Part shown: positions 35,392 through 44,324 of the stretch, one piece after another
Numbering within the stretch: position 1 is the first letter of the stretch
How the letters are laid out: every line of letters begins with the position of its first letter
DNA from: JBBECJ01 sp963763325
GTDB lineage: Bacteria; Chloroflexota; Chloroflexia; Thermomicrobiales; CFX8
NCBI GenBank assembly: GCA_963763325.1
Contig: CAVXOL010000020.1
Coordinates: 96,043 to 160,042, forward strand
Length of the DNA: 64,000 nucleotides
Reading direction: 5' to 3'
Made by a program: the position numbers and the translations under genes
Notes under the pieces: generated by a model
The model's database searches: none
Seen by the model: only the letters and a program-made list of their open reading frames with translations
Told to the model about the DNA's origin: nothing

Positions 35392-37557
35392 TTACGAATA
35401 GGTCGCGCGCAGTTCGTCGGTGCTGATGTGGGCGGGGACATGGTCCTCGTCGTAGATGGTGTACTGGCTGCCGCCGGCGTGCTTGGCGCGGTAGAGGGCG
35501 ATGTCGGCGGTGCGGAGCAGGTCGTCGGGCGGGATCTCACTTGGTCGGTTGAAGGCGATCCCGAGGCTGGCGCGGACCCAGAGGCTGCGGCCATCGACGT
35601 TGATCGGCGTTTCGAGGCCGGCGATGATCCGGTCTGCGATATGGGTCGCTTCCTCCAGCGTGTGGATGTCTTCCAGCAGGATCGTGAACTCATCACCGCC
35701 GAGCCGGGCGACGGTGTCTCCGGCCCGCACCCAGCCGCGCAGCCGGTGGCCGAGCGCGATTAGCAGCTTGTCGCCGGTCGCGTGGCCCCAGCTGTCGTTG
35801 ACGGCTTTGAAGCCATCGAGGTCCATAAATATGACGGCGATCGTCTCGCCGTTGCGGCGCGAACGCTCCAGCGCGTGCTCGATCCGGTCGTGCAGGAGCG
35901 CCCGGTTTGGCAGGCCGGTCAGGCTGTCGTGGAACGCCTGGTGGGTCAGCCGCGCTTCGAGCTCCTTGCGGTCGGAGATGTCCGACGCCTGGCCGATGAT
36001 GTAGAGCGGCGCGCCCTGACTGTCGCGGACGATCGCGACGCTCAGCAACGCCCAGACAGCGTGGCCGGCGGCGTGGCGGTAACGCTTCTCGATCTGGAAG
36101 TGGTCGATCTCGCCGGAGAGCAGCCTCTCTCGGTACGAGCGATTCTCGATCAGGTCGTCCAGATGCGTGATCTGGTCGTAGGTCAGGTCGAGGATCTGTG
36201 CCTCGGAGTAGCCGAGCATCTCGCAGAATGCCTGGTTGACGCGGATATAGCGGCCGTCCGGCGTCGAGAGCGTCATCCCGACCGTCGAGAAAGCGAACGC
36301 CCCGCGAAACAGCTCTTCGCTCTCGCGCAGTGAGGCTTCGATCCGCTTTCGGTCGGTAATGTCCTGGATCTGGCTCAGGAAGTAGCGCGGATTGCCGTCG
36401 CTGCCGTGGACGAGGGAGAGGTTGACCAGTCCCCAGACGACATGGCCCTCCTTATGGAGGTAACGGCGTTCGGTCTGCTGGGGGCTGGAGCTTCCATCCA
36501 GCAGGTCAAGCCGCCAGCGTTCGTGGGCGGCTCGCTCGTCGGGGTGGATCAGGTCGGTTGGGTCGAGTGCCAGCAACTCGGCCTCTTCGTAGCCCAGCAT
36601 CTCACAGTGTGGCCGGTTGACGCGCAAAAGTCGCAGGTTCAGGTCGGCAACGCCCATCGCGATCCCGGCGTCGTCAAAGGTACTGCGGAAGTACTCCTCG
36701 CTCTCGCGCAGCGCCTCCTCGGCCAGCTTGCGGTCGCTGATGTCCTGGACCTGTGCCAGCACCGTCGACGGGTTGCCGTCCCGGTCGCGTGTCAGCGAGA
36801 GGTTGACCAGCCCCCAGACGATGTGGCCGTCCTTGTGCAGGTAGCGCCGCTCCTCCTTGTAGGAGCGGATCGCGCCGGAGAGCAACGCCTCACGCTGGCG
36901 GCTGGTGCTGGGCAGGTCGTCGGGGTGGATCAGCGTCCGGACATCGATTCCGACCAGTTCGCTCTCGCTGTAGCCGAGCAGCTCGCAGTGCGCAGTGTTG
37001 ACGCGCAGCAGCTTCCCATCGAGCGTGGCGATACCGAGCGCGACGGCGGCGTCGTCGAACGCGCTGCGGAACCGTTCCTCACTGTCGCGCAGCGCCTCCT
37101 CGGCACGATGCCGGTCGCTGACGTCGATCATGATGCCCTGATAGAAGAGCGGGAAGCCGTCTGTATCGTAGACCGGCACGCACTCGTCGCGGACCCAGAC
37201 CACCCGGCCATCGCGGGCGATCAGGCGATACTCCATGCTGAATCGCGCGCCGATCGCCTCCGTCCTGGCGTTCTCCTCGCGTAACGCGTCGCGGTCATTG
37301 GGGTGGATGATCTGATAGACGAAACCGGGATTCTCACGCCACTCCGCCAGCGAATAGCCGAGCATCTCCTGGACGTGCGGCGAGACATAGAGCATCGGGT
37401 GCGGCTCGTCCCAAGCGTTGATGTAGATGATGGCCGGCATCTCTTCGACAAGGGTCTGGAAGCGCGCTTCCGCCTCGCGTAGCTGCCGTTCTAACTCGTG
37501 GTTCATTGGTTCAATGACACCCTGTATCGCTTCTGAAATGACTGGGTATGGCGACAT
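35392..37557 (-). CDS. Four-PAS diguanylate cyclase
   Basis: 721 residues. Four PAS/PAC units at about 20-150, 150-275, 275-405 and 405-530 (LLRVNTAHCELLGYSESELV, LLRVNRPHCEMLGYEEAELL and YIRVNQAFCEMLGYSEAQIL are repeats of one motif), then a GGDEF domain from HDSLTGLPNRALLHDRIEHA. The active-site loop is RLGGDEF and the inhibitory RxxD (RAGD) stands five residues before it, so product feedback is expected. No EAL domain. No transmembrane helix, so cytosolic c-di-GMP synthesis. Start uncertain: ATG 37557 or ATG 37506 (MNHELERQ); neither has a good ribosome site. Confidence 0.93.
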   Translation of the reverse strand: MSPYPVISEAIQGVIEPMNHELERQLREAEARFQTLVEEMPAIIYINAWDEPHPMLYVSPHVQEMLGYSLAEWRENPGFVYQIIHPNDRDALREENARTEAIGARFSMEYRLIARDGRVVWVRDECVPVYDTDGFPLFYQGIMIDVSDRHRAEEALRDSEERFRSAFDDAAVALGIATLDGKLLRVNTAHCELLGYSESELVGIDVRTLIHPDDLPSTSRQREALLSGAIRSYKEERRYLHKDGHIVWGLVNLSLTRDRDGNPSTVLAQVQDISDRKLAEEALRESEEYFRSTFDDAGIAMGVADLNLRLLRVNRPHCEMLGYEEAELLALDPTDLIHPDERAAHERWRLDLLDGSSSPQQTERRYLHKEGHVVWGLVNLSLVHGSDGNPRYFLSQIQDITDRKRIEASLRESEELFRGAFAFSTVGMTLSTPDGRYIRVNQAFCEMLGYSEAQILDLTYDQITHLDDLIENRSYRERLLSGEIDHFQIEKRYRHAAGHAVWALLSVAIVRDSQGAPLYIIGQASDISDRKELEARLTHQAFHDSLTGLPNRALLHDRIEHALERSRRNGETIAVIFMDLDGFKAVNDSWGHATGDKLLIALGHRLRGWVRAGDTVARLGGDEFTILLEDIHTLEEATHIADRIIAGLETPINVDGRSLWVRASLGIAFNRPSEIPPDDLLRTADIALYRAKHAGGSQYTIYDEDHVPAHISTDELRATYS

Positions 37558-37797
37558 CGGCTGCCGAGGCTACCCATCCTTATTAGATTTGTTCATGTCG
37601 TCACCAGTCGGCGGGACCCTTAGCAGGCCTCAGCATTGAAACGAATCACCGCGATGTGCGACTCGCACGTCGCACGTTGCAGTGCTGGTTGTAGCGTGCC
37701 GCTTGACGCCTGCCAGCGTCGATCACCTAATCGTCCTACCCGGCTCTGCCCGAAAGAACCTGACGAGGGGACAGGTGTCACCTGTCACCAACCCCGG
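37558..37797. other. 240-bp spacer with a small palindrome
   Basis: Upstream of the diguanylate cyclase and downstream of the TIGR02588 gene. acaggtg-t-cacctgt at 37771-37785 is a perfect short palindrome, 13 bp from the TIGR02588 stop, and probably part of its terminator. No gene is seen. Confidence 0.5.
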
Positions 37798-38316
37798 TTA
37801 GTCTTCGGCAATCTGAAAGGTAACGACCCCGGCCTCGATCGTCAGGCCGGTCGGATCGTCGGAAACGATGAGGACGGCAGAAACCATCTCGTCTTCACCG
37901 AGGGTTGCGATGACGGTCTCGCCTTCGTCTACGACTTCCTCGCCGTCGAGTAGTTCGATGCTGACGGTAATTTCCTCGACTGTCTGGTCTCCGTCGTTGA
38001 TGATCTCGAATGGTATGTAGTAGCGGTTATCCCGTTGCTCGATCTCATCCTGCAGAACGGTGACACTCAACCTGGCCGGGTCGGCCTGACCGGTCGCGTA
38101 TCCCTCGTAGAGGATGGCGCCAGCCAGCGCCACAATCAGCAGAACACTGATTGTGGTCGTGACCTTTTCAGCCGTCGATCGGCCCTCGTTCTCCGAAGGA
38201 GCAGTTCCCGACTGCTCGGCAGCAGGGCCGTCGGTATCCGATCCAGCCTCAGGAGCGTCGGGACGCGGCTCCCGCCCATTTTGCAGCCGGCTGGTGGCTT
38301 TCTGCAACAGTGTCAC
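37798..38316 (-). CDS. TIGR02588-type membrane-anchored protein
   Basis: GTG 38316 immediately after the upstream gene's stop (TAAGTG). A charged cytoplasmic N-terminus of about 55 residues, one helix (TISVLLIVALAGAILYEGYA), then a beta-rich domain (RYYIPFEIINDGDQTVEEIT, then VSIELLDGEEVVDEGE). The features match TIGR02588, a family encoded next to TIGR02587. The function is unknown; the two probably form a membrane complex. Confidence 0.8.
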   Translation of the reverse strand: MTLLQKATSRLQNGREPRPDAPEAGSDTDGPAAEQSGTAPSENEGRSTAEKVTTTISVLLIVALAGAILYEGYATGQADPARLSVTVLQDEIEQRDNRYYIPFEIINDGDQTVEEITVSIELLDGEEVVDEGETVIATLGEDEMVSAVLIVSDDPTGLTIEAGVVTFQIAED

Positions 38317-39324
38317 TTAGACCGCCAGCCTTCCGGCTGCTGCGCCGAGCGCGCCTGGGAAGGCGAGGACGACCGTCATGCTCATGATCGTTCCAATGGC
38401 GGTCGCGGGACCCAGTGCGCCCACAATCCAGAGCGTTGTCGCGCAGACGAGTAACGCAACAATGTAGGCGGCAATTGTTTCGGTCAGCGGGTGCTGCAGG
38501 ATGCCGGGTGATTCGCGCCGCGTGCGTTGATTCCGGAAGTCTGCCTCGAAGACGATGATGTAAGAGATAAGCAGTGAGAAGACGATCAGCCCGACCAACC
38601 GTAGTTCACTCAGCTCGGCAGCCAGGAGCGCGACCTCGTCAGTGGGCGCGATGTTCAGCGAGAGGAAGAGCGCCCCACCGGCACTGGCGACGAGCTCACG
38701 GGTCGTTGCCCCTGTCTGCGTGGACTTGCCAGCCTGGCGATCCTCCTCCTGCCCCTGGCGATCTTCCTGCCGTGGCAGGATGTGGTTCGCAACTGCCACG
38801 CCGAGCGAGACCGGTAGCATCTCCAGTGCAATTCGACCGAGCGCGACGTCCAGTGGGGTTGTGAAATCGACCTTTCCGAGCATGAACAGCGTTGTGACGG
38901 TCACAACGATCGAGATGCCGATCGCATCGATCGTTTCAGCCAGGATCGCCGGCCAGCCAGGCGGCTCGTTCTCGCGGAATCCGATCGTCGCCACGAACAC
39001 CAGCGAGATGCCGATCGTCAGTCCCAGCAGCACCAGGGCATGCAACATCGAGATCTTCGGGCCGCCGAACCAGAGCTCCATCGTATAGAGGAGAGGGATG
39101 CCGAAGAGAAATCCCCCGGCCGCGCCGTGGGCGAAGTCATCAATCTCCGACGTGAACTCACTCCGCAAAGACCTCGAGACCACTGGAGACCCCGCCCGTT
39201 CAACGCGTATACCGATACGGACGCGCAGAACGCATGTCCCATGCCGAGGCAGGCGGAGTGACGCGATTGGTGCCAGGAGATTGGCATAGGTGCGAGCGTT
39301 CAGACGAACGATCGTGACGCTCAA
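38317..39324 (-). CDS. TIGR02587-type integral membrane protein
   Basis: A multi-helix protein with the family beginning SEIDDFAHGAAGGFLFGIPL, LYTMELWFGG, followed by further helices and an interhelical PRQEDRQGQEEDRQAGKSTQ loop. The conserved part starts at about residue 49, so the first 45 residues in the frame may not be translated; GTG 39183 is an alternative start. It is directly coupled to the TIGR02588 gene. No transport motif was recognised. Confidence 0.8.
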   Translation of the reverse strand: MSVTIVRLNARTYANLLAPIASLRLPRHGTCVLRVRIGIRVERAGSPVVSRSLRSEFTSEIDDFAHGAAGGFLFGIPLLYTMELWFGGPKISMLHALVLLGLTIGISLVFVATIGFRENEPPGWPAILAETIDAIGISIVVTVTTLFMLGKVDFTTPLDVALGRIALEMLPVSLGVAVANHILPRQEDRQGQEEDRQAGKSTQTGATTRELVASAGGALFLSLNIAPTDEVALLAAELSELRLVGLIVFSLLISYIIVFEADFRNQRTRRESPGILQHPLTETIAAYIVALLVCATTLWIVGALGPATAIGTIMSMTVVLAFPGALGAAAGRLAV

Positions 39325-39351
39325 CGACCAGACTCTGACACCTCACGCGTG

Positions 39352-40278
39352 TCACCTTTCGCCTAACACCTCCAGCACGGGAGCGAACGCTTCGATGCTT
39401 TCGAGCGTGTTGGGTTCGAGCCAGAGGATGAGGTGGCTGACGCCGTGGTCGGCGTAGGCCCGCAGGTTGGCAGCGATCTCCTCGGTGCTGCCGCCGAGTG
39501 GTGTGAACTCCCAGTGGGGCGGGGTGCTTGCGGGCGCAGTTCCGGGCATCTGCACATAGACACCGGCAGTTCGTCCGAGGGTCGACGGGTCGCGACCGGC
39601 AGCCCGGCAGGCAGCGTCAACCTTCGCGTTGAGCGGGGCAACCAGTTCTGGCTGGTTCTTCGTGTGGGTGAAGTATGCGTTCCAGAGGTCGGCGTACTGC
39701 GCTGTCAGACCCAGCATCCGCTCGCCGACCGTCCCAAGCAGGATCGGTGGACCTTCGCGGCGCGGACCACGTGGACGTAGCTCGCACTCGCGGGCGGAAT
39801 AGTACTTTCCCTCGAAGTCGATCTGACCATCCTTCAATAGCCCGTGGATGATCTTGAGCGCTTCCTCGAAGCGCGAGACGCGGTGATCGAACGGGAAGCC
39901 ATATGCCTGGTACTCCGGCTCGTGCCAGCCGGCCCCCAGCCCGAGGATCAACCGGCCATTGGAGATCTCATCAACCGTGTCGGCGATCTTCGCCAGTAAT
40001 GCCGGGTTGCGGAACGAGACACACGACACGAGCGGCCCGATCTCGACCCGCTCGGTGACAGCTGCAATCGCCGCCAGTAGCGACCAGCCATCCCAGACGC
40101 CCTGGGTGGGTACTCCCTCGTTGCGGAATAGCAGGTGGTCCTCAACCCAGACCGAGTCAAACCCGGCTTCCTCCGCCAGCTGTGCCATCCGGCTGATGTC
40201 GCTCCAGCGCGGCGTTCCCTCACGTCCCTTGTTCTCGGCAATCGGCAGTTCGATGCCGACTTTCAGCGGTCGTGCCAT
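39352..40278 (-). CDS. LLM-class F420-dependent oxidoreductase, paralogue 1
   Basis: 308 residues; ATG behind GAAGGAG. Luciferase-like TIM barrel: EEAGFDSVWVEDHLLFRNEG, VEIGPLVSCVSFRNPALLAK (cofactor-site region), GAGWHEPEYQAYGFPFDHRV, ARECELRPRGPRREGPPILL. These are standard motifs of F420-dependent (or FMN) members. The substrate is unknown. Closely similar to the genes at 40346 and 44985. Confidence 0.88.
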   Translation of the reverse strand: MARPLKVGIELPIAENKGREGTPRWSDISRMAQLAEEAGFDSVWVEDHLLFRNEGVPTQGVWDGWSLLAAIAAVTERVEIGPLVSCVSFRNPALLAKIADTVDEISNGRLILGLGAGWHEPEYQAYGFPFDHRVSRFEEALKIIHGLLKDGQIDFEGKYYSARECELRPRGPRREGPPILLGTVGERMLGLTAQYADLWNAYFTHTKNQPELVAPLNAKVDAACRAAGRDPSTLGRTAGVYVQMPGTAPASTPPHWEFTPLGGSTEEIAANLRAYADHGVSHLILWLEPNTLESIEAFAPVLEVLGER

Positions 40279-40300
40279 GTCAGCTCCTTCTGAGGCATAC

Positions 40301-40370
40301 GGGATGGGGGATGAGGGACGAGAGAAGCGACCTGATTTTCATTCTTCATGCCCCATCCCCCATACCATCC
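40301..40370. repeat. Palindrome of GGGATG/CATCCC words
   Basis: Left arm 40301-40318 (gggatgggggatgaggga) and right arm 40347-40370 (ccccatcccccataccatcc with flanks). It sits between two LLM genes on the same strand. The last codons of paralogue 2 (DGMGDGA) are made by the right arm. Confidence 0.7.
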
Positions 40371-41287
40371 AACACTTCCAGCACCGGCGCGAATCGTTCG
40401 ATACCGGCGGCCGTCATCGGCAGGACGTGGACCTGGACGTGCTCGATCCCTTCGCTCTGGTAAGCCCGTAGCCCGGCCGCGATCTCTTCGGGTGTGCCAG
40501 TCAGGGCCGGGGATCCGCTGCCGTTGAACGATTGCGGACCGCCGGGAGTGTCGTTGAAATCGACGTAGGCGGCAACAGTCCGGCCGAGTGTCGCCGGATC
40601 GCGGCCCGCCTCGCGGCAGGCGGCATCGACCGTCTCACGCAGCGCCGGGATGTTCTCAGCGCTGTTGCGGGTGGTTGAGAAGTAAACATTCCAGAGATCA
40701 GCGAAGCGCGCGACCAGCCCGAGCATGCGCGGGCTGACCGAGCCGATCATGATCGGCGGCCCGTCCGGTCGCGGTCCGCGTGGCCGCAGCTCGCACTCGC
40801 GGGCCGAGTAGTACTTGCCATCGAAGTCAATCTGGCCATGTTTGAGCAGGCCGTGGATGATCGTTACGGCCTCTTCGAAGCGCGAGACGCGGTGATCGAA
40901 CGGGTAGCCGAAGGCACGGTACTCCGGTTCGTGCCAGCCTGCCCCGAGGCCGAGGATGACGCGGCCACCGCTGATCTCGTCGATCGTGTCGGCGATCTTT
41001 GCCGTCAGGGCAGGGTTGCGGAACGAGGTGCAGGTTACCAGCGTCCCGATCTCAACTCGCTCGGTAACAGCCGCCAGCGCAGAGAGCAGCGAGAACGACT
41101 CCCACGGGGCCTCGTCTGGCTGGCCCTCGAAACGAAACAGCAGGTGATCCTGGATCCAGAGTGAGTCGAACCCAACTTGTTCGGCCAGCTGGGCCATCTC
41201 CTTCAGGTCACTCCAGCGTGCTGTGCCACCGTCATACAGGTTCTCGACGTCAGGCAGGCCGAAACCGATCTTCAATGAACGTGGCAT
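40346..41287 (-). CDS. LLM-class F420-dependent oxidoreductase, paralogue 2
   Basis: 313 residues; ATG behind GAAAGGATC. Same motif order as paralogue 1 (VGFDSLWIQDHLLFRFEGQP, ARECELRPRGPRPDGPPIMI). Its C-terminal DGMGDGA is encoded by the neighbouring palindrome. It reads toward paralogue 1, with about 67 bp between. Confidence 0.88.
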   Translation of the reverse strand: MPRSLKIGFGLPDVENLYDGGTARWSDLKEMAQLAEQVGFDSLWIQDHLLFRFEGQPDEAPWESFSLLSALAAVTERVEIGTLVTCTSFRNPALTAKIADTIDEISGGRVILGLGAGWHEPEYRAFGYPFDHRVSRFEEAVTIIHGLLKHGQIDFDGKYYSARECELRPRGPRPDGPPIMIGSVSPRMLGLVARFADLWNVYFSTTRNSAENIPALRETVDAACREAGRDPATLGRTVAAYVDFNDTPGGPQSFNGSGSPALTGTPEEIAAGLRAYQSEGIEHVQVHVLPMTAAGIERFAPVLEVLDGMGDGA

Positions 41288-41384
41288 GGTGATCCTTTCC
41301 TCTTCACGGTCGACCCAACTCCCGTCATGCGTGACGCATGATGTGTGGCCGACGTCCTCTCACGACCTCTACGTCTCACGCTCG

Positions 41385-41909
41385 TCATGTCCCGGTCCCC
41401 TCATCACGCAGGATGAACTGCCGCAGCGACGGTTCATGGTCGGCGTAGTGCTCCCAGGTTTGGATGCCGATCGCTCCACTCGTTGTCAGCGACTCGTCCC
41501 AGCCGAGGAAGGTCGGATCGTCCAGTTGTTGCTGGTTGAGTGCATGGATCGCTTCCATCAGTTGTGCGAAGGCGTGTTCGGCTCCAGCGATTACATCCGC
41601 CAATGGCGTCGAATGGTATCGCTCGCGGAGGGCGGCGTTGCGAAGATCCAGATCGTTCATGTCAACATCCGGTGGAGGAGGATCACTGCCGTAGGACTCC
41701 TCATCGGTCGCTTGACGACCCTCACGAGCGGCGACCAGTTGGGCTGCGGTCCAGCGGTCGTATGCCATGACGTGCGCCAGGACTTCCTTGGCGGACCAGC
41801 CGCTCTCGCTGCCTGGTTGCTCCATCCGTGTCTCGCCGATCTCGACCAGCAGCCGGTCGAATGCCGCCCGTGCCGTCTCGACTCGGTCCAGCACATCGGC
41901 TTTGTCCAT
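41385..41909 (-). CDS. ClbS/DfsB-family four-helix-bundle protein
   Basis: ATG 41907-41909 behind AAGGAGTACT. 174 residues: DRVETARAAFDRLLVEIGET, ESGWSAKEVLAHVMAYDRWT (the DinB-fold metal-site helix), and IQTWEHYADHEPSL at the end. It belongs to the DinB/DfsB superfamily; ClbS is a colibactin-resistance hydrolase, other members have unknown roles. Three further DinB-fold genes lie downstream in the window. It is downstream of the MFS gene on the same strand. Confidence 0.8.
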   Translation of the reverse strand: MDKADVLDRVETARAAFDRLLVEIGETRMEQPGSESGWSAKEVLAHVMAYDRWTAAQLVAAREGRQATDEESYGSDPPPPDVDMNDLDLRNAALRERYHSTPLADVIAGAEHAFAQLMEAIHALNQQQLDDPTFLGWDESLTTSGAIGIQTWEHYADHEPSLRQFILRDEGTGT

Positions 41910-41951
41910 CGGAGTACTCCTTGCCGCACGAACCACGGATCGCCAGGAGGG

Positions 41952-43190
41952 CTATTCTCGCACGGGTTCGGGGCGTGGCGTTGGGACGGACGACGGATTA
42001 CCGGAGAGCCATCCAACGAGCCCGCCAACTGCCGCGACGACCGGCAGCCCGACGCCAAGCAGGCTGAAGCCACCGAGAGCCAGCAATCCACCACCGATCA
42101 TCGCACCGGTCGCGGTCCCGAAGCGCAGGACCGACGAGTGCAACGACATCGTCGCTCCCTGCGGCGCCGGTGTCTCGCTTGAGACGATTCCGGCCGCCGC
42201 TACCTCGGCGATACCACCGAAAAGAGCAATGAAGAACAGGAGTGCGAAGGTAGCCGGGATTGGCGGCTGCGAAATCAGTGTCACTCCGATCAGCACACCC
42301 ATCGCCGTCGTCGTGAGCGCGAAGGCGCTGCGTGGGTTGACCCGTCGTAGCCGCCCACCGACGAGCAGACTCCCGACCATGAACCCTGGGCTGATCATCA
42401 GCCAGAGGAAGCCTGCCAGCTGGACCGAGGCATCGAGGGCGTCGGTTGCGAATGCGCCGAGGTATGTCAACAACCCTGTCCAGGCGACGCCGCGCAGAAA
42501 CTGGGCGGTGTAGATCAGCCGCATCCGCTCATGCCGGATAATCGGTCGATAGGTTGCGAGGATGGTTGCGAAGCGCAGTGGTGACTGCACGGTCGGCTGG
42601 TCGCGTGGCAACTCAATCGCGGCCAGCACAAGCCCGAACGAGGCCGCAATAGCCACCGCGACGAACGACCAGCGCCACGAGTACGCGTCGCCGATCGTCG
42701 AGAGGACCGGAAAGCCGATGATGTTACCGGCGGACGATGCGGCGTAGATCGTCGCGATTGCTCGTCGTCGACCCTCGCCCTCAGAGCGGGTGCCGATGAT
42801 CGAATAGGCCATTGGCGTGATTGTCGCGGCGCTGAACCCGCCGACGAGCTGGGCCAGCAGGATCGCCGTGAACGAAGGAGCGATCGCTGTCCCGAGGTCG
42901 CAGATGATCAGCGCCGCCAGGCCGCAGAGCATCAGCCGCCGGTAGCCGATTCGGTCAGCGGCCGGGCCGATGATCAGCCCGAATGTCGCTCCCAGCAGGC
43001 CGGTGATCGTCAGCGCCTGCCCCAGCACCGCGACCGAGGTATCGAGGTCGCGCGCGATCTCCGACAGGAATGGCGACAGCGCCAGCGCGTTCAACACCGC
43101 CAGCGACGCCGGCAGGCAGAGCGCTGTCATCAACCGTCGGGTCAACTGGTTCACGTGCCGGGTTGACGCCGTGTCCGAGCCGTCCACCAT
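41952..43190 (-). CDS. MFS transporter
   Basis: 412 residues, 12 predicted helices. The major facilitator signature between helices 2 and 3 is GPAADRIGYRRLML, repeated in variant form later (GGRLRRVNPRSAFA). The helix 4-5 region is FSAATITPMAYSIIG. It is an exporter-type (DHA1-like) MFS; the substrate is unknown. The tail after the last helix is short (SSVPTPRPEPVRE). Ribosome site weak. Confidence 0.88.
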   Translation of the reverse strand: MVDGSDTASTRHVNQLTRRLMTALCLPASLAVLNALALSPFLSEIARDLDTSVAVLGQALTITGLLGATFGLIIGPAADRIGYRRLMLCGLAALIICDLGTAIAPSFTAILLAQLVGGFSAATITPMAYSIIGTRSEGEGRRRAIATIYAASSAGNIIGFPVLSTIGDAYSWRWSFVAVAIAASFGLVLAAIELPRDQPTVQSPLRFATILATYRPIIRHERMRLIYTAQFLRGVAWTGLLTYLGAFATDALDASVQLAGFLWLMISPGFMVGSLLVGGRLRRVNPRSAFALTTTAMGVLIGVTLISQPPIPATFALLFFIALFGGIAEVAAAGIVSSETPAPQGATMSLHSSVLRFGTATGAMIGGGLLALGGFSLLGVGLPVVAAVGGLVGWLSGNPSSVPTPRPEPVRE

Positions 43191-43245
43191 CAGCCTCTGC
43201 TACCGCATCGGACGGCATTCGATGCCACGTGTGCCCGTAACAAGG

Positions 43246-43800
43246 TCATCGCGACACCGTCGCGGCACCGAAGAACTGTTCCGGACTCAACCCGTAGCGG
43301 ACCAGGTCGACGCCCCAATAGTGCATGTCGCACTCATAGACGAAGCCGATCCGTTCCAGCACTCGGCGCGAGGCTACGTTCTCAGGGATGACAAAGCCGA
43401 TCAGCCGTTTCAGCCCGGCTGTCTCGAAGGCGTAGCGGACGGCGGCACTGGCCGCTTCTGTCGCCAGCCCACGTCCCCACACGTGCTTTGCCAGCGCGTA
43501 GTCCAGCTCGGTTTCGTTCAGATCGGCGATATGGTTCAAGCCGGCCTGGCCGAGGAAGTCGCCCGTCTCCCGGTCGGTCACGGCCCACTCCCCGAAGCCG
43601 TGGCGTGGCCAGTGGTCGGTGAAATACGTATAGAGTCGTTCGGTGCGCTCCACGGGCGTCGCGTCTGGACCCGGCAGGTAGCGTGTTACCTCAGGATCGG
43701 CGTAGATCAGTCTCGCCCAGTCTTGAATATCATCCTCATTGAGCGGACGCAGGCGTAAACGCGCCGTCTCGATTGTTGGTACGTCGTTTGATGCCATCAT
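43246..43800 (-). CDS. GNAT N-acetyltransferase, RimJ/RimL-like
   Basis: 184 residues; ATG behind GAGGCAGGGTG, with a second ATG next to it. N-terminus IETARLRLRPLNEDDIQDWA, acetyl-CoA region KHVWGRGLATEAASAAVRYA and C-terminal ENVASRRVLERIGFVYECD are the typical RimJ/RimL-type motifs (Q/RxxGxG/A variant is RGLA). The substrate is unknown. Confidence 0.88.
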   Translation of the reverse strand: MMASNDVPTIETARLRLRPLNEDDIQDWARLIYADPEVTRYLPGPDATPVERTERLYTYFTDHWPRHGFGEWAVTDRETGDFLGQAGLNHIADLNETELDYALAKHVWGRGLATEAASAAVRYAFETAGLKRLIGFVIPENVASRRVLERIGFVYECDMHYWGVDLVRYGLSPEQFFGAATVSR

Positions 43801-43873
43801 TCACCCTGCCTCCTCGAATGCCGGCCAGCATTTTACGCTGGGTGGCACCAACGCGGTGAGACGGAGCGATTGG

Positions 43874-44311
43874 ATGCCATTTCATTCTGAGCCGCAGTTC
43901 GGAGATCGCATACCCGGCGTGAGCTATGTCGAGCGCCCTGGCGTCTATGCGCTGGTGTTCCGCGACAACCTGTTGTTGGTGGTCGAGACACCGGTTGGCT
44001 ACTTCCTGCCGGGTGGTGGGACGGACGAAGGCGAATTGCCGGAGGACGCGCTCCAACGGGAACTGCTCGAAGAGGCGGGCATGGTGGTCGATGGCGCCGC
44101 TGAGTTCGGGACAGCGCGCCAGTACGTCATCGATTCAGCAACGGGCATTGGCTACAACAAGATCGAGACATTCTTCCGCGTCACGACCGTTGACAAACAA
44201 TCTCAGTCCGCCGAGTCCGACCATATCGTGCGCTGGGTATCTGTCGCTGACGCGATCGCCGGACTCCGCGAACCTGCCCAGTCCTGGGCGGTGAGGAGTG
44301 CTCTACGTTGA
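43874..44311 (+). CDS. NUDIX hydrolase
   Basis: ATG 43874 chosen over an upstream frame opening because MPFHSEPQFGDRIPGVSYVE begins the conserved domain. The Nudix box GTDEGELPEDALQRELLEEA followed by GM matches G-x5-E-x7-R-E-U-x-E-E-x-G-U completely, so nucleotide-diphosphate hydrolysis is expected. 145 residues. It lies divergent from the GNAT gene. Confidence 0.9.
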   Translation: MPFHSEPQFGDRIPGVSYVERPGVYALVFRDNLLLVVETPVGYFLPGGGTDEGELPEDALQRELLEEAGMVVDGAAEFGTARQYVIDSATGIGYNKIETFFRVTTVDKQSQSAESDHIVRWVSVADAIAGLREPAQSWAVRSALR

Positions 44312-44324
44312 GTCAGAGTGGACG

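Noticed and set aside
36406..37284. 292-residue plus-strand open frame
   Set aside because: Antisense to the PAS domains of the diguanylate cyclase; its apparent repeats mirror the PAS duplications.
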